From contig NZ_FZOD01000075.1 in the NCBI RefSeq assembly GCF_900188345.1, positions 1-45,586 of the forward strand: DNA of 45,586 nt, given 5' to 3'. The translations under genes and the position numbers were made by a program. Under the pieces are notes generated by a model. The model did not search any database. It was not told the DNA's origin and saw only the letters and a program-made list of their open reading frames with translations. Positions 8,028 to 15,896 of this stretch are shown one piece after another. Positions within the stretch are counted from its first letter, which is position 1, and every line of letters starts with the position of its first letter. Source of the stretch: Streptosporangium subroseum (GTDB lineage Bacteria; Actinomycetota; Actinomycetes; Streptosporangiales; Streptosporangiaceae).

Positions 8028-10355
8028 ATGAGGACCGGTCGGCTGGATCACACGCGCAGACCTTCGGCGGGCACGGTGCTCGCCGTGGTCTCGGTCGTGC
8101 CCGCACTCGGGCTGGCGGGCTGGCTGCTGGCAGGGCTGCCGCTGCTGCTGCTCGGCTGGTTCCGGCCGATCGCCGCGATCCCGCTGGGCCTGCTGGTCGC
8201 CGCGCTCCTGTGCCGGTACGGCCTGCGCCGCCTGCCGAAGACGGTCGAGGCGACCGCCCGGCAGACGGCGGCGGTGATCGCCGTGGCCCTGGCCTCGGGC
8301 ATCTTCAACGGCCTGTTCCACAGCGAGCAACTGATCATCCGCCGCGACCCCTCCACGTACGCCCAGTACGCCCTCTGGCTGGCCGGCCACGGCTCGCTGC
8401 CGATCCCCTTCCAGGAGGCGGCCTTCGGCGGTGGCGATCTGGCGCTGCACTTCGACAGCATGGGCCTGTACGACTTCGGCGGCGCGATCGTGCCGCAGTT
8501 CATGCCGGGGTCACCCATGATCGACGCGGTGGGCGTCTGGCTGGGCGGCATCCCGGGGCTCGTGCTGGTGCCACCGCTGCTGGGAGCGCTGGCCGTGCTC
8601 GTTTTCGCGGGGGTCGTCGCCCGCCTGGTCGGCGCGCGCTGGGCACCTCTGGCCGCGCTGGTCTTCGCGGTCAGCCTCCCGATCCTCTACACCTCGCGGA
8701 CCACCTTCAGCGAGATCCCGTCCCTGATCCTGCTCTTCGGCGGCCTGGCCCTGCTGCTCGACGCCCAGGCCAGGCTCCGTTCCGGCGTCACCGGCCTCGG
8801 CGTCCCGCCGATCCGTCCCCCGGGAGCGGAACCGATTGGTCCCTTGGGAGCGGAGCAGACCGTTCCCTCCGGAGCGGAACCGATCGGTCCCTCGGGAATT
8901 GAATCGACCGGCCTCTCGGGGGCGGAACAGACCGGTTCCTTGGGAGCGGAATCGACCGGCCACTCCGGAGTCGAACTGATCGATCCCTCCGGAACGGAAC
9001 CGGTCGGCCTCCCGGGAGAGGAGCCGGGCAGGGTCCGTCCGGCACGGTCCGACGCCGTGATCGGCGCGGTCCTGGCGGGTCTGGTGTTCGGGCTGGCCGT
9101 CCTGGTCAGGATCGACGGGCTGCGCGACGTGCTTCCCGTGTTCGTCTACGCCGGGCTGCTGATCGCCCTGCGCCGGGTCGGAGCCCGGGACGAGGGACGT
9201 CTCGGCGTTCCGCTGCTCTGCGGGCTGGCCGCGGGGACCGCTCTGGGGTTCGCGGCCGCCTACCTGCTCTCCAGGCCGTACCTGGACTATCTGTCGGGCT
9301 CCCTCAAGCCGCTGCTGGCGATCTGCGGCGCGGTCCTGCTCCTCACCCTGGTCGCCGCGGTCCTCGCGCCGCGAATCGCCGTGGTCCTCCGGCGGGCCGC
9401 CGGGATCCGGCGGCTGCCCGAGATCGCCGGCGGCCTGGTCGTGCTGGTCATGGTGGCCTTCGCGGTCCGGCCATGGCTGCAGACCGTCACCCGGCAGCCC
9501 ACCACGCAAGAGGATCAGCTGAACTACGAGTTCATCGAGAAGACCCAGCAGGTGAACGGGCTGCCGATGAACGGTGCCCGGCTGTACTACGAGGAGTCCC
9601 TCTCCTGGGTGATCTGGTACGTCGGGATCCCCGTGGTGATCCTGGCCACGCTGGCGGCGGCCGTGCTCACGCGCAGGCTGGTCAGGAGGGGTGAGTTCGG
9701 CTGGCTGCTGCCGCTGGCCATCATCGGCTGGACCACCTTCACCACGCTCTACCGCCCGGCGATCACCCCCGACCAGCCGTGGGCCTCCCGGCGCCTGGTC
9801 CCGATCGTCATCCCCGGCCTGATCCTGCTCGCCGTCTGGGGCCTGCGCTGGGCGCGGGACAAGGCGCGCAGATCGGGGTACGGCCTGACCCCCCAGAAGG
9901 GCATCGTCGCCTTCGGCGCGGCGCTGCTTCTGATCCCCGCGGCGCTCACCTCCGGTGGGACGGCGTTCACCCCGATCGAGCGCGGCGAGCGCGCGGCGGT
10001 CGAGGGGATGTGCGCGGCCCTTCCTGCCCGGGCCTCGGTGCTGATCGTGGAGCGGGTCACGGGTGACCGGCTCACCCAGGTCGTCCGGGGCACCTGCGAC
10101 CTTCCCACCGCCCGGGCCGCCATCCCCCTAAAGGCCGACGTCTCCCTCGGGCTCACCGTCAACCGCCTGATCGAGCGCATCCGCACCACCGGCCGCGTCC
10201 CGGTCCTGCTCGCCGCCAAGGCCGACCAGCTCTCCGCCTACGGCAGACCCGTCCAGATCATGAGTCTCAGCACCCGTCAGGACGAGCGCTCCCTCGTCGA
10301 CCCCCCCAACGGCACCTGGTCCCTGGGCGTCAACGTCTGGATGGCCGTTCTGTAG
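8028..10355 (+). CDS. Large polytopic membrane protein, GT-C-like, with internal octapeptide repeat
   Basis: A 775-residue protein with many hydrophobic segments from residue ~18 onward. The first outside loop contains IIRRDPSTYAQYALWLAGHG, an Asp-containing pattern resembling the first loop of GT-C glycosyltransferases. Later loops (~480-520) are hydrophilic. Residues 266-329 are an eight-copy octapeptide repeat sitting between membrane segments. The ATG at 8028 is chosen because upstream in-frame codons overlap the divergent gene's start region; a -10-like TACGCT lies 11 bases before it. The divergent partner is a second GT-C-like protein and a polyprenyl-phosphate-sugar-synthase-like GT2 lies downstream, which supports a surface glycan role (inference). 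Exact function unknown. Confidence 0.75.
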   Translation: MRTGRLDHTRRPSAGTVLAVVSVVPALGLAGWLLAGLPLLLLGWFRPIAAIPLGLLVAALLCRYGLRRLPKTVEATARQTAAVIAVALASGIFNGLFHSEQLIIRRDPSTYAQYALWLAGHGSLPIPFQEAAFGGGDLALHFDSMGLYDFGGAIVPQFMPGSPMIDAVGVWLGGIPGLVLVPPLLGALAVLVFAGVVARLVGARWAPLAALVFAVSLPILYTSRTTFSEIPSLILLFGGLALLLDAQARLRSGVTGLGVPPIRPPGAEPIGPLGAEQTVPSGAEPIGPSGIESTGLSGAEQTGSLGAESTGHSGVELIDPSGTEPVGLPGEEPGRVRPARSDAVIGAVLAGLVFGLAVLVRIDGLRDVLPVFVYAGLLIALRRVGARDEGRLGVPLLCGLAAGTALGFAAAYLLSRPYLDYLSGSLKPLLAICGAVLLLTLVAAVLAPRIAVVLRRAAGIRRLPEIAGGLVVLVMVAFAVRPWLQTVTRQPTTQEDQLNYEFIEKTQQVNGLPMNGARLYYEESLSWVIWYVGIPVVILATLAAAVLTRRLVRRGEFGWLLPLAIIGWTTFTTLYRPAITPDQPWASRRLVPIVIPGLILLAVWGLRWARDKARRSGYGLTPQKGIVAFGAALLLIPAALTSGGTAFTPIERGERAAVEGMCAALPARASVLIVERVTGDRLTQVVRGTCDLPTARAAIPLKADVSLGLTVNRLIERIRTTGRVPVLLAAKADQLSAYGRPVQIMSLSTRQDERSLVDPPNGTWSLGVNVWMAVL
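8823..9014 (+). repeat. Eight tandem 24-bp repeats (octapeptide GAEPIGPS type)
   Basis: Eight in-frame 24-bp units start at 8823, 8847, 8871, 8895, 8919, 8943, 8967 and 8991, encoding GAEPIGPL, GAEQTVPS, GAEPIGPS, GIESTGLS, GAEQTGSL, GAESTGHS, GVELIDPS and GTEPVGLP; a partial ninth (GEEPG) follows. Every copy keeps the 24-bp length, so the frame is preserved. The repeat forms a hydrophilic loop in a membrane protein. Confidence 0.92.
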
Positions 10356-10422
10356 TCGCCCGGACCTGGCCGAAAGAGAGATTCTTCTGCCGATGTGACC
10401 ACTTGAGGGGGACGATCGCCAC

Positions 10423-10668
10423 ATGAGTGAGCCGTTGTCCAATGACCACACGGTAGGTGTACGTGACCTCAGCCATGGCACCGGCCAGGTTCTCTCGCGG
10501 GTCAAGGCAGGCGAGACGCTGATCATCACGGAGCGGGGCGAGCCCATTGCCGTGGTCATTCCGCTACGCCAGCCGAGGACGGCCATGCCCGCTGTGGGTT
10601 ACGCGACGAGCGGGGATCCCACGTGGGCGTCCCATGCGGACGAGAACCTCGGCGGATTCGGCGAATGA
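10423..10668 (+). CDS. Phd/YefM-family antitoxin
   Basis: An 81-residue protein with the Phd/YefM DNA-binding fold: VGVRDLSHGTGQVLSRVKAGETLIITERGEPIAVVIPL (residues ~11-48) is the standard core, in which the helix region contacts operator DNA and ERGEPIAVV forms the central strand. The C-terminal ~30 residues are the flexible toxin-neutralising part. Known partners are PIN-domain (VapC), Doc or RelE toxins. Here the next frame begins inside the antitoxin stop codon with MIIVDTG, a PIN-toxin start, but is broken after seven residues. The antitoxin is therefore probably an orphan. GAGGGGG lies twelve bases before the ATG. Confidence 0.85.
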   Translation: MSEPLSNDHTVGVRDLSHGTGQVLSRVKAGETLIITERGEPIAVVIPLRQPRTAMPAVGYATSGDPTWASHADENLGGFGE

Positions 10669-10739
10669 TCATCGTGGACACCGGGCGACCCTGGCCACGG
10701 AGCCGGTGTCCCACCGAGTGGCGTCAGGCAGTGAGTTGA
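10665..10739 (+). pseudogene. Remnant of a VapC (PIN-domain) toxin gene
   Basis: An ATG at 10665 overlaps the antitoxin TGA as ATGA, the usual arrangement in vapBC pairs. It encodes MIIVDTG, the N-terminal strand of PIN ribonucleases including their first catalytic Asp, but then runs into unrelated residues and stops after 24 codons. The other acidic residues of a PIN active site are missing; the following ~30 bases precede an unrelated promoter. A shift to another frame after the seventh codon gives a short extension only. I read this as a deletion that removed nearly all of the toxin. Confidence 0.7.
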
Positions 10740-10765
10740 CCGGGAACCGCCAAGATCGACATAGT
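10736..10765 (+). promoter_or_regulatory. Likely promoter of the FtsX-ECD protein gene
   Basis: TTGACC (10736-10741) and CATAGT (10760-10765) are separated by 18 bases, a good match to the vegetative sigma consensus. The -10 ends seven bases before the ATG at 10773, so the transcript may be leaderless. Confidence 0.55.
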
Positions 10766-10772
10766 CGGGTTC

Positions 10773-11675
10773 ATGCGCTTGAACCCCGAGGTTTCCGAAG
10801 CAGAACATCTGTCCTCTGGGGACTCGGGGCGGCGGTCCCGGAGCCGGACATGGGCCGGTGCCCGTCGCGCGCTGCCGGCCGGTGTGATGGTCGTCGCGGT
10901 GGCACTCGGAGCGACCGGGGCCGCGGCGGCCGAGGCCGAAGGCCGCCATGTCCGTCAGGGCCTCATCCAGGTGTCCCCGCCTCCGGCGGGTCCCTGGCCC
11001 CAAGACGGAGTGTTCGACATCTATCTCTGTATGAACGGCGACATCCTGAACAACTGCCGCAACCGGACGATCACACCGAAGCAGAAACGAACCATTGAGG
11101 CGAGGCTGCGGGCGATGCCCGAGGTGGCGGAGGTGAGGTTCGAATCCCAGAAGAAGGCGTATGCGAACTTCCGGAAGCAGAACCCCGACAACAAGGCTTT
11201 GCTCTCGGCCCTCCAGGTCGACGACATGCCGGAGTCGTTCAAGGGCAGGCTTCATCGGCGGGCCGACATCGTGCCGATCCGCTCCACCTTCGAGAAGATG
11301 GCCGGCGTTTCCAATGTCTTCACCTTGGGGGGTTCCTTCTGGGAGGGCAAAGCCGACGTCGAGATCACGTTGTGCGGGCCGGGGGAGGCGTCCGGCACCT
11401 GTGATGGGCACGATGGCGCCACCCCGTGGGACAAGGAGAGAATCGAGGCCAGGCTGGGAACCGTGGAGGGAGTCGAAAAGGTTTACTTCGAGGATTCCGA
11501 GCATGCCGCGAAGGTGTTCTCGTTCTGGTGGATGCGCAAGGCATCTGACCCTCAGGGGTTCCCCGAGTCCTACTACGTCAAGCTCGCCGATCCGGGTGAC
11601 GCCCAGGTGCTGATCGACACGGTCAAGGTGATGTCGGGCGTCAGCTCTGCCAGGATTGTGGACGACGGTTGGTAG
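10773..11675 (+). CDS. Secreted/anchored protein of two tandem FtsX extracellular domains
   Basis: A 300-residue protein with an N-terminal hydrophobic segment (~36-55, GVMVVAVALGATGAAAA) acting as signal or anchor. Two modules follow (about 80-185 and 194-298). Each has a strand with a Cys pair (YLCMNGDILNNC; TLCGPGEASGTC), a helix containing K..IEARL, a strand ending in V.FE, and a [P]ES[FY]..KL segment. This is the pattern of the extracellular domain of FtsX, which activates peptidoglycan hydrolases such as RipC in mycobacteria. The FtsX permease helices are entirely absent and there is no ftsE nearby. I infer a stand-alone wall-hydrolase regulator or decoy; the function is not established. 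Confidence 0.75.
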   Translation: MRLNPEVSEAEHLSSGDSGRRSRSRTWAGARRALPAGVMVVAVALGATGAAAAEAEGRHVRQGLIQVSPPPAGPWPQDGVFDIYLCMNGDILNNCRNRTITPKQKRTIEARLRAMPEVAEVRFESQKKAYANFRKQNPDNKALLSALQVDDMPESFKGRLHRRADIVPIRSTFEKMAGVSNVFTLGGSFWEGKADVEITLCGPGEASGTCDGHDGATPWDKERIEARLGTVEGVEKVYFEDSEHAAKVFSFWWMRKASDPQGFPESYYVKLADPGDAQVLIDTVKVMSGVSSARIVDDGW

Positions 11676-11706
11676 GTGCGGGACCTGCCCGGGGAGGTGA
11701 AGTGCG

Positions 11707-11734
11707 TTCGGCCTCCGGCTGGGCAGAGTATCCT
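11707..11734 (+). promoter_or_regulatory. Likely promoter of the GT2 gene
   Basis: TTCGGC (11707-11712) and TATCCT (11729-11734) are 16 bases apart; the -10 ends eight bases before the GTG at 11743. A very short or absent leader is predicted. Confidence 0.45.
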
Positions 11735-11742
11735 CGCCCGAC

Positions 11743-12672
11743 GTGAGCATGCCCGAGACGCCCGAGAGTGGATCAGCTGTGGACGCAACACCGTACGTGA
11801 CCATCGTCCTGCCGTGTTACAACGAGCAGGACCACGTCATCGCCGAGGTCGAGCGCATCTGCGAGGCCATGGACCACAGCGGATACACCTACGAACTCGT
11901 GGCGGTCGACGACTTCTCCACCGACCAGACCCTGGCCAAGCTGCAGGAGGCCGAGCCGCGGTTCCCGAACATGCGGGTCCGGGCGTTCCACCGCAACGGC
12001 GGGTCCGGAACGGTGCGCAGGATCGGCACGCAGGAGGCGCGCGGCGAGATCGTCGTGTGGACCGACGCCGACATGACGTATCCGAACGAGCGCATCCCCG
12101 AGCTCATCCAGATCCTGGAGAAGGACCCGGCGATCGACCAGGTCGTGGGCGCGCGGACCACCGAGGAGGGCTCGCACAAGCTCCTCCGGGTTCCGGCGAA
12201 GTGGTTCATCCGCAAGGTGGCCGAGCGGCTGGCCGGGCAGAAGATCCCCGACCTCAACAGCGGGCTGCGGGCGTTCCGCAAGTCGGTCGCCAAGCCGTAC
12301 CTGCGGCTGCTGCCGCCCGGGTTCTCCTGCGTCACGACGATCACGCTGTCGTTCCTGTCGAACCAGCACGACGTCTACTACCTGCCGATCGGCTACAGCA
12401 AGCGGGCGGGCACGTCGAAGTTCAGCTTCATCTCCGACGCCTACCGTTACATCCTGCAGGTGCTGCGGATGGTCATGTACTTCAACCCGCTCAAGGTCCT
12501 CATGCCGCCCGCGCTCTGGCTGGTCGGCATCGGCCTGGTCAAGGGTGTCGTCGACATCTTCCGCTACGGGTTCTACCTGACCAGCAACACCATCGTGATC
12601 TTCCTGTCCGGCCTGCTCATCGGCTCGCTGGCGCTGCTGGCCGACCTCATCGTGCGGTCCAGGAGCGAGTAG
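11743..12672 (+). CDS. GT2 polyprenyl-phosphate sugar synthase-like glycosyltransferase
   Basis: A 309-residue protein with an N-terminal GT-A domain: VTIVLPCYNEQDHV at ~19, VAVDDFSTDQTL at ~50 and the metal-binding WTDADMTYPNERIPEL at ~106 are the hallmark motifs of dolichol/polyprenyl-phosphate mannose or glucose synthases. Two membrane helices lie at the C-terminus (~245-302), as in DPM1/GtrB-type enzymes with an added anchor. The family loads a sugar from GDP- or UDP-sugar onto polyprenyl phosphate at the inner membrane face. This would supply donor for the two GT-C-like proteins encoded upstream (inference). The stop codon abuts the next ATG, indicating an operon with the following GT4 gene. 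Confidence 0.88.
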   Translation: MSMPETPESGSAVDATPYVTIVLPCYNEQDHVIAEVERICEAMDHSGYTYELVAVDDFSTDQTLAKLQEAEPRFPNMRVRAFHRNGGSGTVRRIGTQEARGEIVVWTDADMTYPNERIPELIQILEKDPAIDQVVGARTTEEGSHKLLRVPAKWFIRKVAERLAGQKIPDLNSGLRAFRKSVAKPYLRLLPPGFSCVTTITLSFLSNQHDVYYLPIGYSKRAGTSKFSFISDAYRYILQVLRMVMYFNPLKVLMPPALWLVGIGLVKGVVDIFRYGFYLTSNTIVIFLSGLLIGSLALLADLIVRSRSE

Positions 12673-13806
12673 ATGCGGATCGTGGTCGTCGGGCCGACCT
12701 ATCCCTACAAGGGTGGCGGCGCCGCGCACACCACCGAGCTGGCGCACCGTCTGCGGGCCGCCGGGCACGACGTGGTGATCGAGTCGTGGCGGGCGCAGTA
12801 CCCCTCCTTTCTCTATCCCGGGCAGCAGACCGTCGACACCCCCGACGGCGAGCCGTTCCCGCACGTCCGGCGCGACCTCGACTGGCGTCGCCCGGACGGT
12901 TGGGTCCGCTGCGGCCGGCGGCTCAGGAGCGCCGATCTGGTGATTTTCGCGGTGCTCAGCCCCGTGCAGGTCCCGCCCTACCTGGGCATCCTGTACGGCC
13001 TGCGCCGCCGGACCAAGGTCGTGGCGCTCTGCCACAACGTCCTGCCGCACGAGTCCAAGCCGTACGACGCGCCGCTGATGAAGGCGCTGCTGCGCCGGGC
13101 GGACGTGGTGCTTGTCCACTCCGAGCGGCAGGCCGTGCTGGCCCGCGAGCTGACGCCCGCTCCCGTGCGGACCGCGGAGATGGCGCCGCACCTCCCGCCC
13201 CGGGCCGACGAACACAAGCCGGGGGAGCACGGGCCTGGGGAACGGCATCCCGGAGAGCCTGAGTCCGGGGAGCAGGGCTTCGGGGAGCGCGGCCCCGTGC
13301 ACGACCGGCTGCTGTTCTTCGGCCTCGTCCGGCCGTACAAGGGGCTGGACCTGCTGATCCGCGCGCTGCCCGAGGGTGTGTCGCTGCGGGTGGCGGGGGA
13401 GTTCTGGGGTGGCCTGGACGAGACGAAGGCCCTGGTCGCCGAGCTCGGCCTGACCGATCGGGTGGAGCTGCGCCCCGGCTACGTGGCCGCGGCGGACGTG
13501 CCGGGGCTGTTCGCGGACGTGGACGCGCTGGTCCTGCCCTACAGGAGCGGGACGGCCAGCCAGCAGGTGTGGTTCGGCCACGAGCACGGGGTGCCGGTGA
13601 TCGCCACCCGGGTCGGCACGCTCGGCGACCACGTCACCGACGGGGTGGACGGGCTGCTGGTCGAGCCCGGCTCGGTGGAGGCGCTGCGCGCGGCGCTGGA
13701 CGGGTTCTACCGTCCAGGCGAGCCCGAGCGGCTCCGCGCCGGGGTCAAGGCCGTCGACCCCGAGCCCTACTGGGCCTCCTACCTCGAGGCGCTGGTCTCA
13801 CCCTGA
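12673..13806 (+). CDS. GT4 glycosyltransferase with a pentapeptide-repeat linker
   Basis: A 377-residue GT-B fold enzyme. The N-terminal domain begins VVVGPTYPYKGGGAAHTTELAHRL with the glycine-rich loop; the C-terminal domain has LLFFGLVRPYKGLDLLIRAL at ~212 and GHEHGVPVIATRVGTLGDHV at ~306, the nucleotide-sugar site. The interdomain linker (residues ~184-208) is replaced by five copies of a GExxx pentapeptide. It starts directly after the GT2 stop codon and is certainly co-transcribed with it. Donor and acceptor are unknown; a mannosyl or related transfer in the same glycan pathway is inferred. Confidence 0.88.
   Translation: MRIVVVGPTYPYKGGGAAHTTELAHRLRAAGHDVVIESWRAQYPSFLYPGQQTVDTPDGEPFPHVRRDLDWRRPDGWVRCGRRLRSADLVIFAVLSPVQVPPYLGILYGLRRRTKVVALCHNVLPHESKPYDAPLMKALLRRADVVLVHSERQAVLARELTPAPVRTAEMAPHLPPRADEHKPGEHGPGERHPGEPESGEQGFGERGPVHDRLLFFGLVRPYKGLDLLIRALPEGVSLRVAGEFWGGLDETKALVAELGLTDRVELRPGYVAAADVPGLFADVDALVLPYRSGTASQQVWFGHEHGVPVIATRVGTLGDHVTDGVDGLLVEPGSVEALRAALDGFYRPGEPERLRAGVKAVDPEPYWASYLEALVSP
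13222..13296 (+). repeat. Five tandem 15-bp repeats (GExxx) in a GT4 linker
   Basis: Units of 15 bp encode GEHGP, GERHP, GEPES, GEQGF and GERGP in frame. They sit precisely between the two Rossmann domains, where length change is tolerated. Confidence 0.85.
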
Positions 13807-13860
13807 CGCCCGGCCTGGGCGTTATCCGGCGGTGGGGTCCCGGGGCACCGGTATTCTTGG

Positions 13861-14010
13861 GCTTCGCTGTGCAACAGGGTGCAGTAACAGGCGTCACCGC
13901 GCATGACAGTGCGTTGATGGGCGTCGCCGTGCGTCAAGGTGCGGCGAGCGGCATCATGATGCGTCGATATGTGGTGAGTGACGTCGTGGCGGCACGGAAA
14001 GCAGTGGGCG
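13861..14010. repeat. Five degenerate 30-bp tandem repeats before the methyltransferase gene
   Basis: Units start at 13861, 13891, 13921, 13951 and 13981, all in exact 30-bp register, with a rough consensus GCGTCGCCGTGCGTCAGGGT followed by GCGGTGAGCG. They lie between the GT4 stop and the methyltransferase start. One frame is open through the whole array (possible GTG at 13869) and ends in a TGA that overlaps the methyltransferase ATG as ATGA, so a ~55-codon coupled leader peptide is possible, though unproven. Confidence 0.65.
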
Positions 14011-14032
14011 ACCGAGGAGCGGTGGGCGACCG

Positions 14033-14872
14033 ATGAGCACCGAACGGGTGGCGCAGCTTGAATACTCCGAGTTCCAGGCGGCGATGCTCGACGAGGAGAA
14101 ACGCCGCCGCAAGGCCGCGAAGATCGTGGCGGTGCTCGGTCACTTCCTCGGCCGGGACAAGGACGTCCTCGCCGGGCTGACGGTCGCCGACATCGGGTGC
14201 TCGGCGGGGTTCATCGCCGACGAGCTCGCCGCGGCGGGCGCGAGCCGGACGTTCGGCGTCGACATCGACGTGCCGGGCCTGCGCAAGGCGGCCCAGCGGT
14301 TCGGTGAGCGGGTCGAGTTCGTGTGTGCCGACGGCACCGCCCTGCCCTTCCCCGACGGGTCCGTCGACGTGCTGGTCTTCAACCACATCTACGAGCACGT
14401 GGTCGACCCGGACGCGATCATGGCCGAGATGCGCCGGGTGCTCACCGACGACGGCCTCCTCTACCTGGGACTGGGCAACCGGCTCGGGGTGATGGAGCCG
14501 CACTACAAGCTGCCGTTCCTGTCCTACCTGCCGCCCGCGCTGGCCGACCGCTACGTCCGGCTGTCCGGCAGGGCCGACAGCTACTACGAGCGCTACCGGA
14601 CGCGTCGCGGCCTGCGCAGGATGGCGCGCGGCCTGCGCGTGTGGGACTACACCTTCCCGGTGCTCGCCACCCCGGCGGCGTTCGCCGGGTCCGAGCTGTT
14701 TCCCGGGGTGATCGGCCGGGTGGCCGGGGGCGCGCTCTCGCGGATGCCGCGGCCCGTCCTGCGCGCGCTGCTGCCGGTGGTGCCGACCTACCTGTGGGTG
14801 GCGACCAAGAGCGACCGCCGCCCCGCCGGAGTGTCCCTGCCGCAGCCGCCCGACCCGGTTCGCACACTGTGA
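14033..14872 (+). CDS. Class I SAM-dependent methyltransferase
   Basis: A 279-residue protein with a methyltransferase-11/25 type core: motif I VADIGCSAGFIADELA (~49-64), an acidic residue after the second strand (FGVDID, ~76), CADGTALPFPDGSVDVLVFN (~98-117) covering motifs II-III, and EMRRVLTDDGLLYLGLGN. A basic C-terminal region completes it. S-adenosylmethionine is the cofactor; the substrate is probably a sugar or lipid-linked glycan given its neighbours, but this is inference. The ATG overlaps the stop of an open frame through the upstream repeats. The next gene starts seven bases after the stop, so both are probably one operon. Confidence 0.88.
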   Translation: MSTERVAQLEYSEFQAAMLDEEKRRRKAAKIVAVLGHFLGRDKDVLAGLTVADIGCSAGFIADELAAAGASRTFGVDIDVPGLRKAAQRFGERVEFVCADGTALPFPDGSVDVLVFNHIYEHVVDPDAIMAEMRRVLTDDGLLYLGLGNRLGVMEPHYKLPFLSYLPPALADRYVRLSGRADSYYERYRTRRGLRRMARGLRVWDYTFPVLATPAAFAGSELFPGVIGRVAGGALSRMPRPVLRALLPVVPTYLWVATKSDRRPAGVSLPQPPDPVRTL

Positions 14873-14879
14873 GCTCACG

Positions 14880-15806
14880 GTGAAACGCCTGGTCCGCATC
14901 GCCTTCCTGCTTGTCGCGCTCGGGTTCGGCGCGTGGGCGGTGGCGAGCAAGTGGGACGAGATCCAGACGGGGTTCGCCCGGCTGTCGTGGCAGTCGCTCG
15001 TGCTGTCGCTGGTCGCCGTGATCGCGGCGCTGTGCGGCGGGATGATGACGTGGCGGGCGCTATTGGCCGACCTCGGCTCGCCGCTGCCGTTCCGCGCGGG
15101 GGCGAAGGTCTTTTTTGTCGGTCAGCTGGGCAAATACATCCCCGGCTCGCTCTGGCCGGTGATCGCCCAGATGGAGATGGGGCGCGAGCTGGGCGTTCCC
15201 AGGTCACGCAGCGCCGCCGCCTTCTTCCTGACGCTGCCGGTGCAGCTCGCCAGCGGCCTGCTGATCTCGGCGGTGACGCTGCTGACCGCCCTGCCGGGAT
15301 CCGTCGCGCCGTACGCCTGGGTGTTCCTGCTGATCCCGGTGCTCGCGGTGGTGTTCGAGCCGCGGGTGATCAACGCGGTCGTCGGGTTCGGGCTGCGGAA
15401 GCTGAAGCGCGAGCCGCTGGAGCGCCCGCTCACCCGCAGGGGCATGCTCACCGCGCTGGGCTGGGCGCTGCTCGGCTGGACCGCGTACGGCCTGCACCTG
15501 GCGGCGATCATCCATGAGCTCGGGCTCTCGGGCGTGTCGATGGTCGTGTTCTCCATCGGCGCGTTCGCGCTGTCCTGGTGTCTGGGAATCATGACGTTTG
15601 TGGTCCCCGCGGGAGCGGGGGTGCGCGAGGTGGCCATGGTGGCCGTCCTGGCGCCGGTTCTGGACCAGGGATCGGCTATCGCGGCGGCGCTCTGCTCCAG
15701 AATTGTGATCGTCCTCGGCGATCTCATCTGCGCCGGAATCGCAGGTCTGGCGGCACGACGTTCCGTCGACTCCCAGAGTGATTCCGTTCAGGGAAAAGCC
15801 GTGTGA
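14880..15806 (+). CDS. UPF0104 / LPG-synthase-transmembrane family membrane protein
   Basis: A 308-residue protein with about eight membrane helices. The motif VGQLGKYIPGSLWPVIAQ (~78-95) and the later TFVVPAGAGVREVAMV (~239-254) are the two best conserved segments of the UPF0104 (AglD2/MprF flippase-domain) family. Members are thought to move lipid or lipid-linked sugars across the membrane, but individual functions are mostly unknown. Location right after a methyltransferase and between glycosyltransferases fits a role in exporting the lipid-linked intermediate (inference). GTG start at 14880. Confidence 0.85.
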   Translation: MKRLVRIAFLLVALGFGAWAVASKWDEIQTGFARLSWQSLVLSLVAVIAALCGGMMTWRALLADLGSPLPFRAGAKVFFVGQLGKYIPGSLWPVIAQMEMGRELGVPRSRSAAAFFLTLPVQLASGLLISAVTLLTALPGSVAPYAWVFLLIPVLAVVFEPRVINAVVGFGLRKLKREPLERPLTRRGMLTALGWALLGWTAYGLHLAAIIHELGLSGVSMVVFSIGAFALSWCLGIMTFVVPAGAGVREVAMVAVLAPVLDQGSAIAAALCSRIVIVLGDLICAGIAGLAARRSVDSQSDSVQGKAV

Positions 15807-15896
15807 TTTCCCCCACGTTTTCAGAGACTCTGGCAATAGAGTTAATGGAAGAAGGGGACGGCTGTCCCGAGTGGATTTTGAGGGGAGCGATCCTTC

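Noticed and set aside
11773..13632. Long minus-strand open frame opposite the GT2 and GT4 genes
   Set aside because: Shadow of two clear glycosyltransferase genes; residue composition typical of antisense frames in GC-rich DNA.
13861..14010. Possible CRISPR array
   Set aside because: The 30-bp units are contiguous and degenerate with no spacers, and no cas genes are present.
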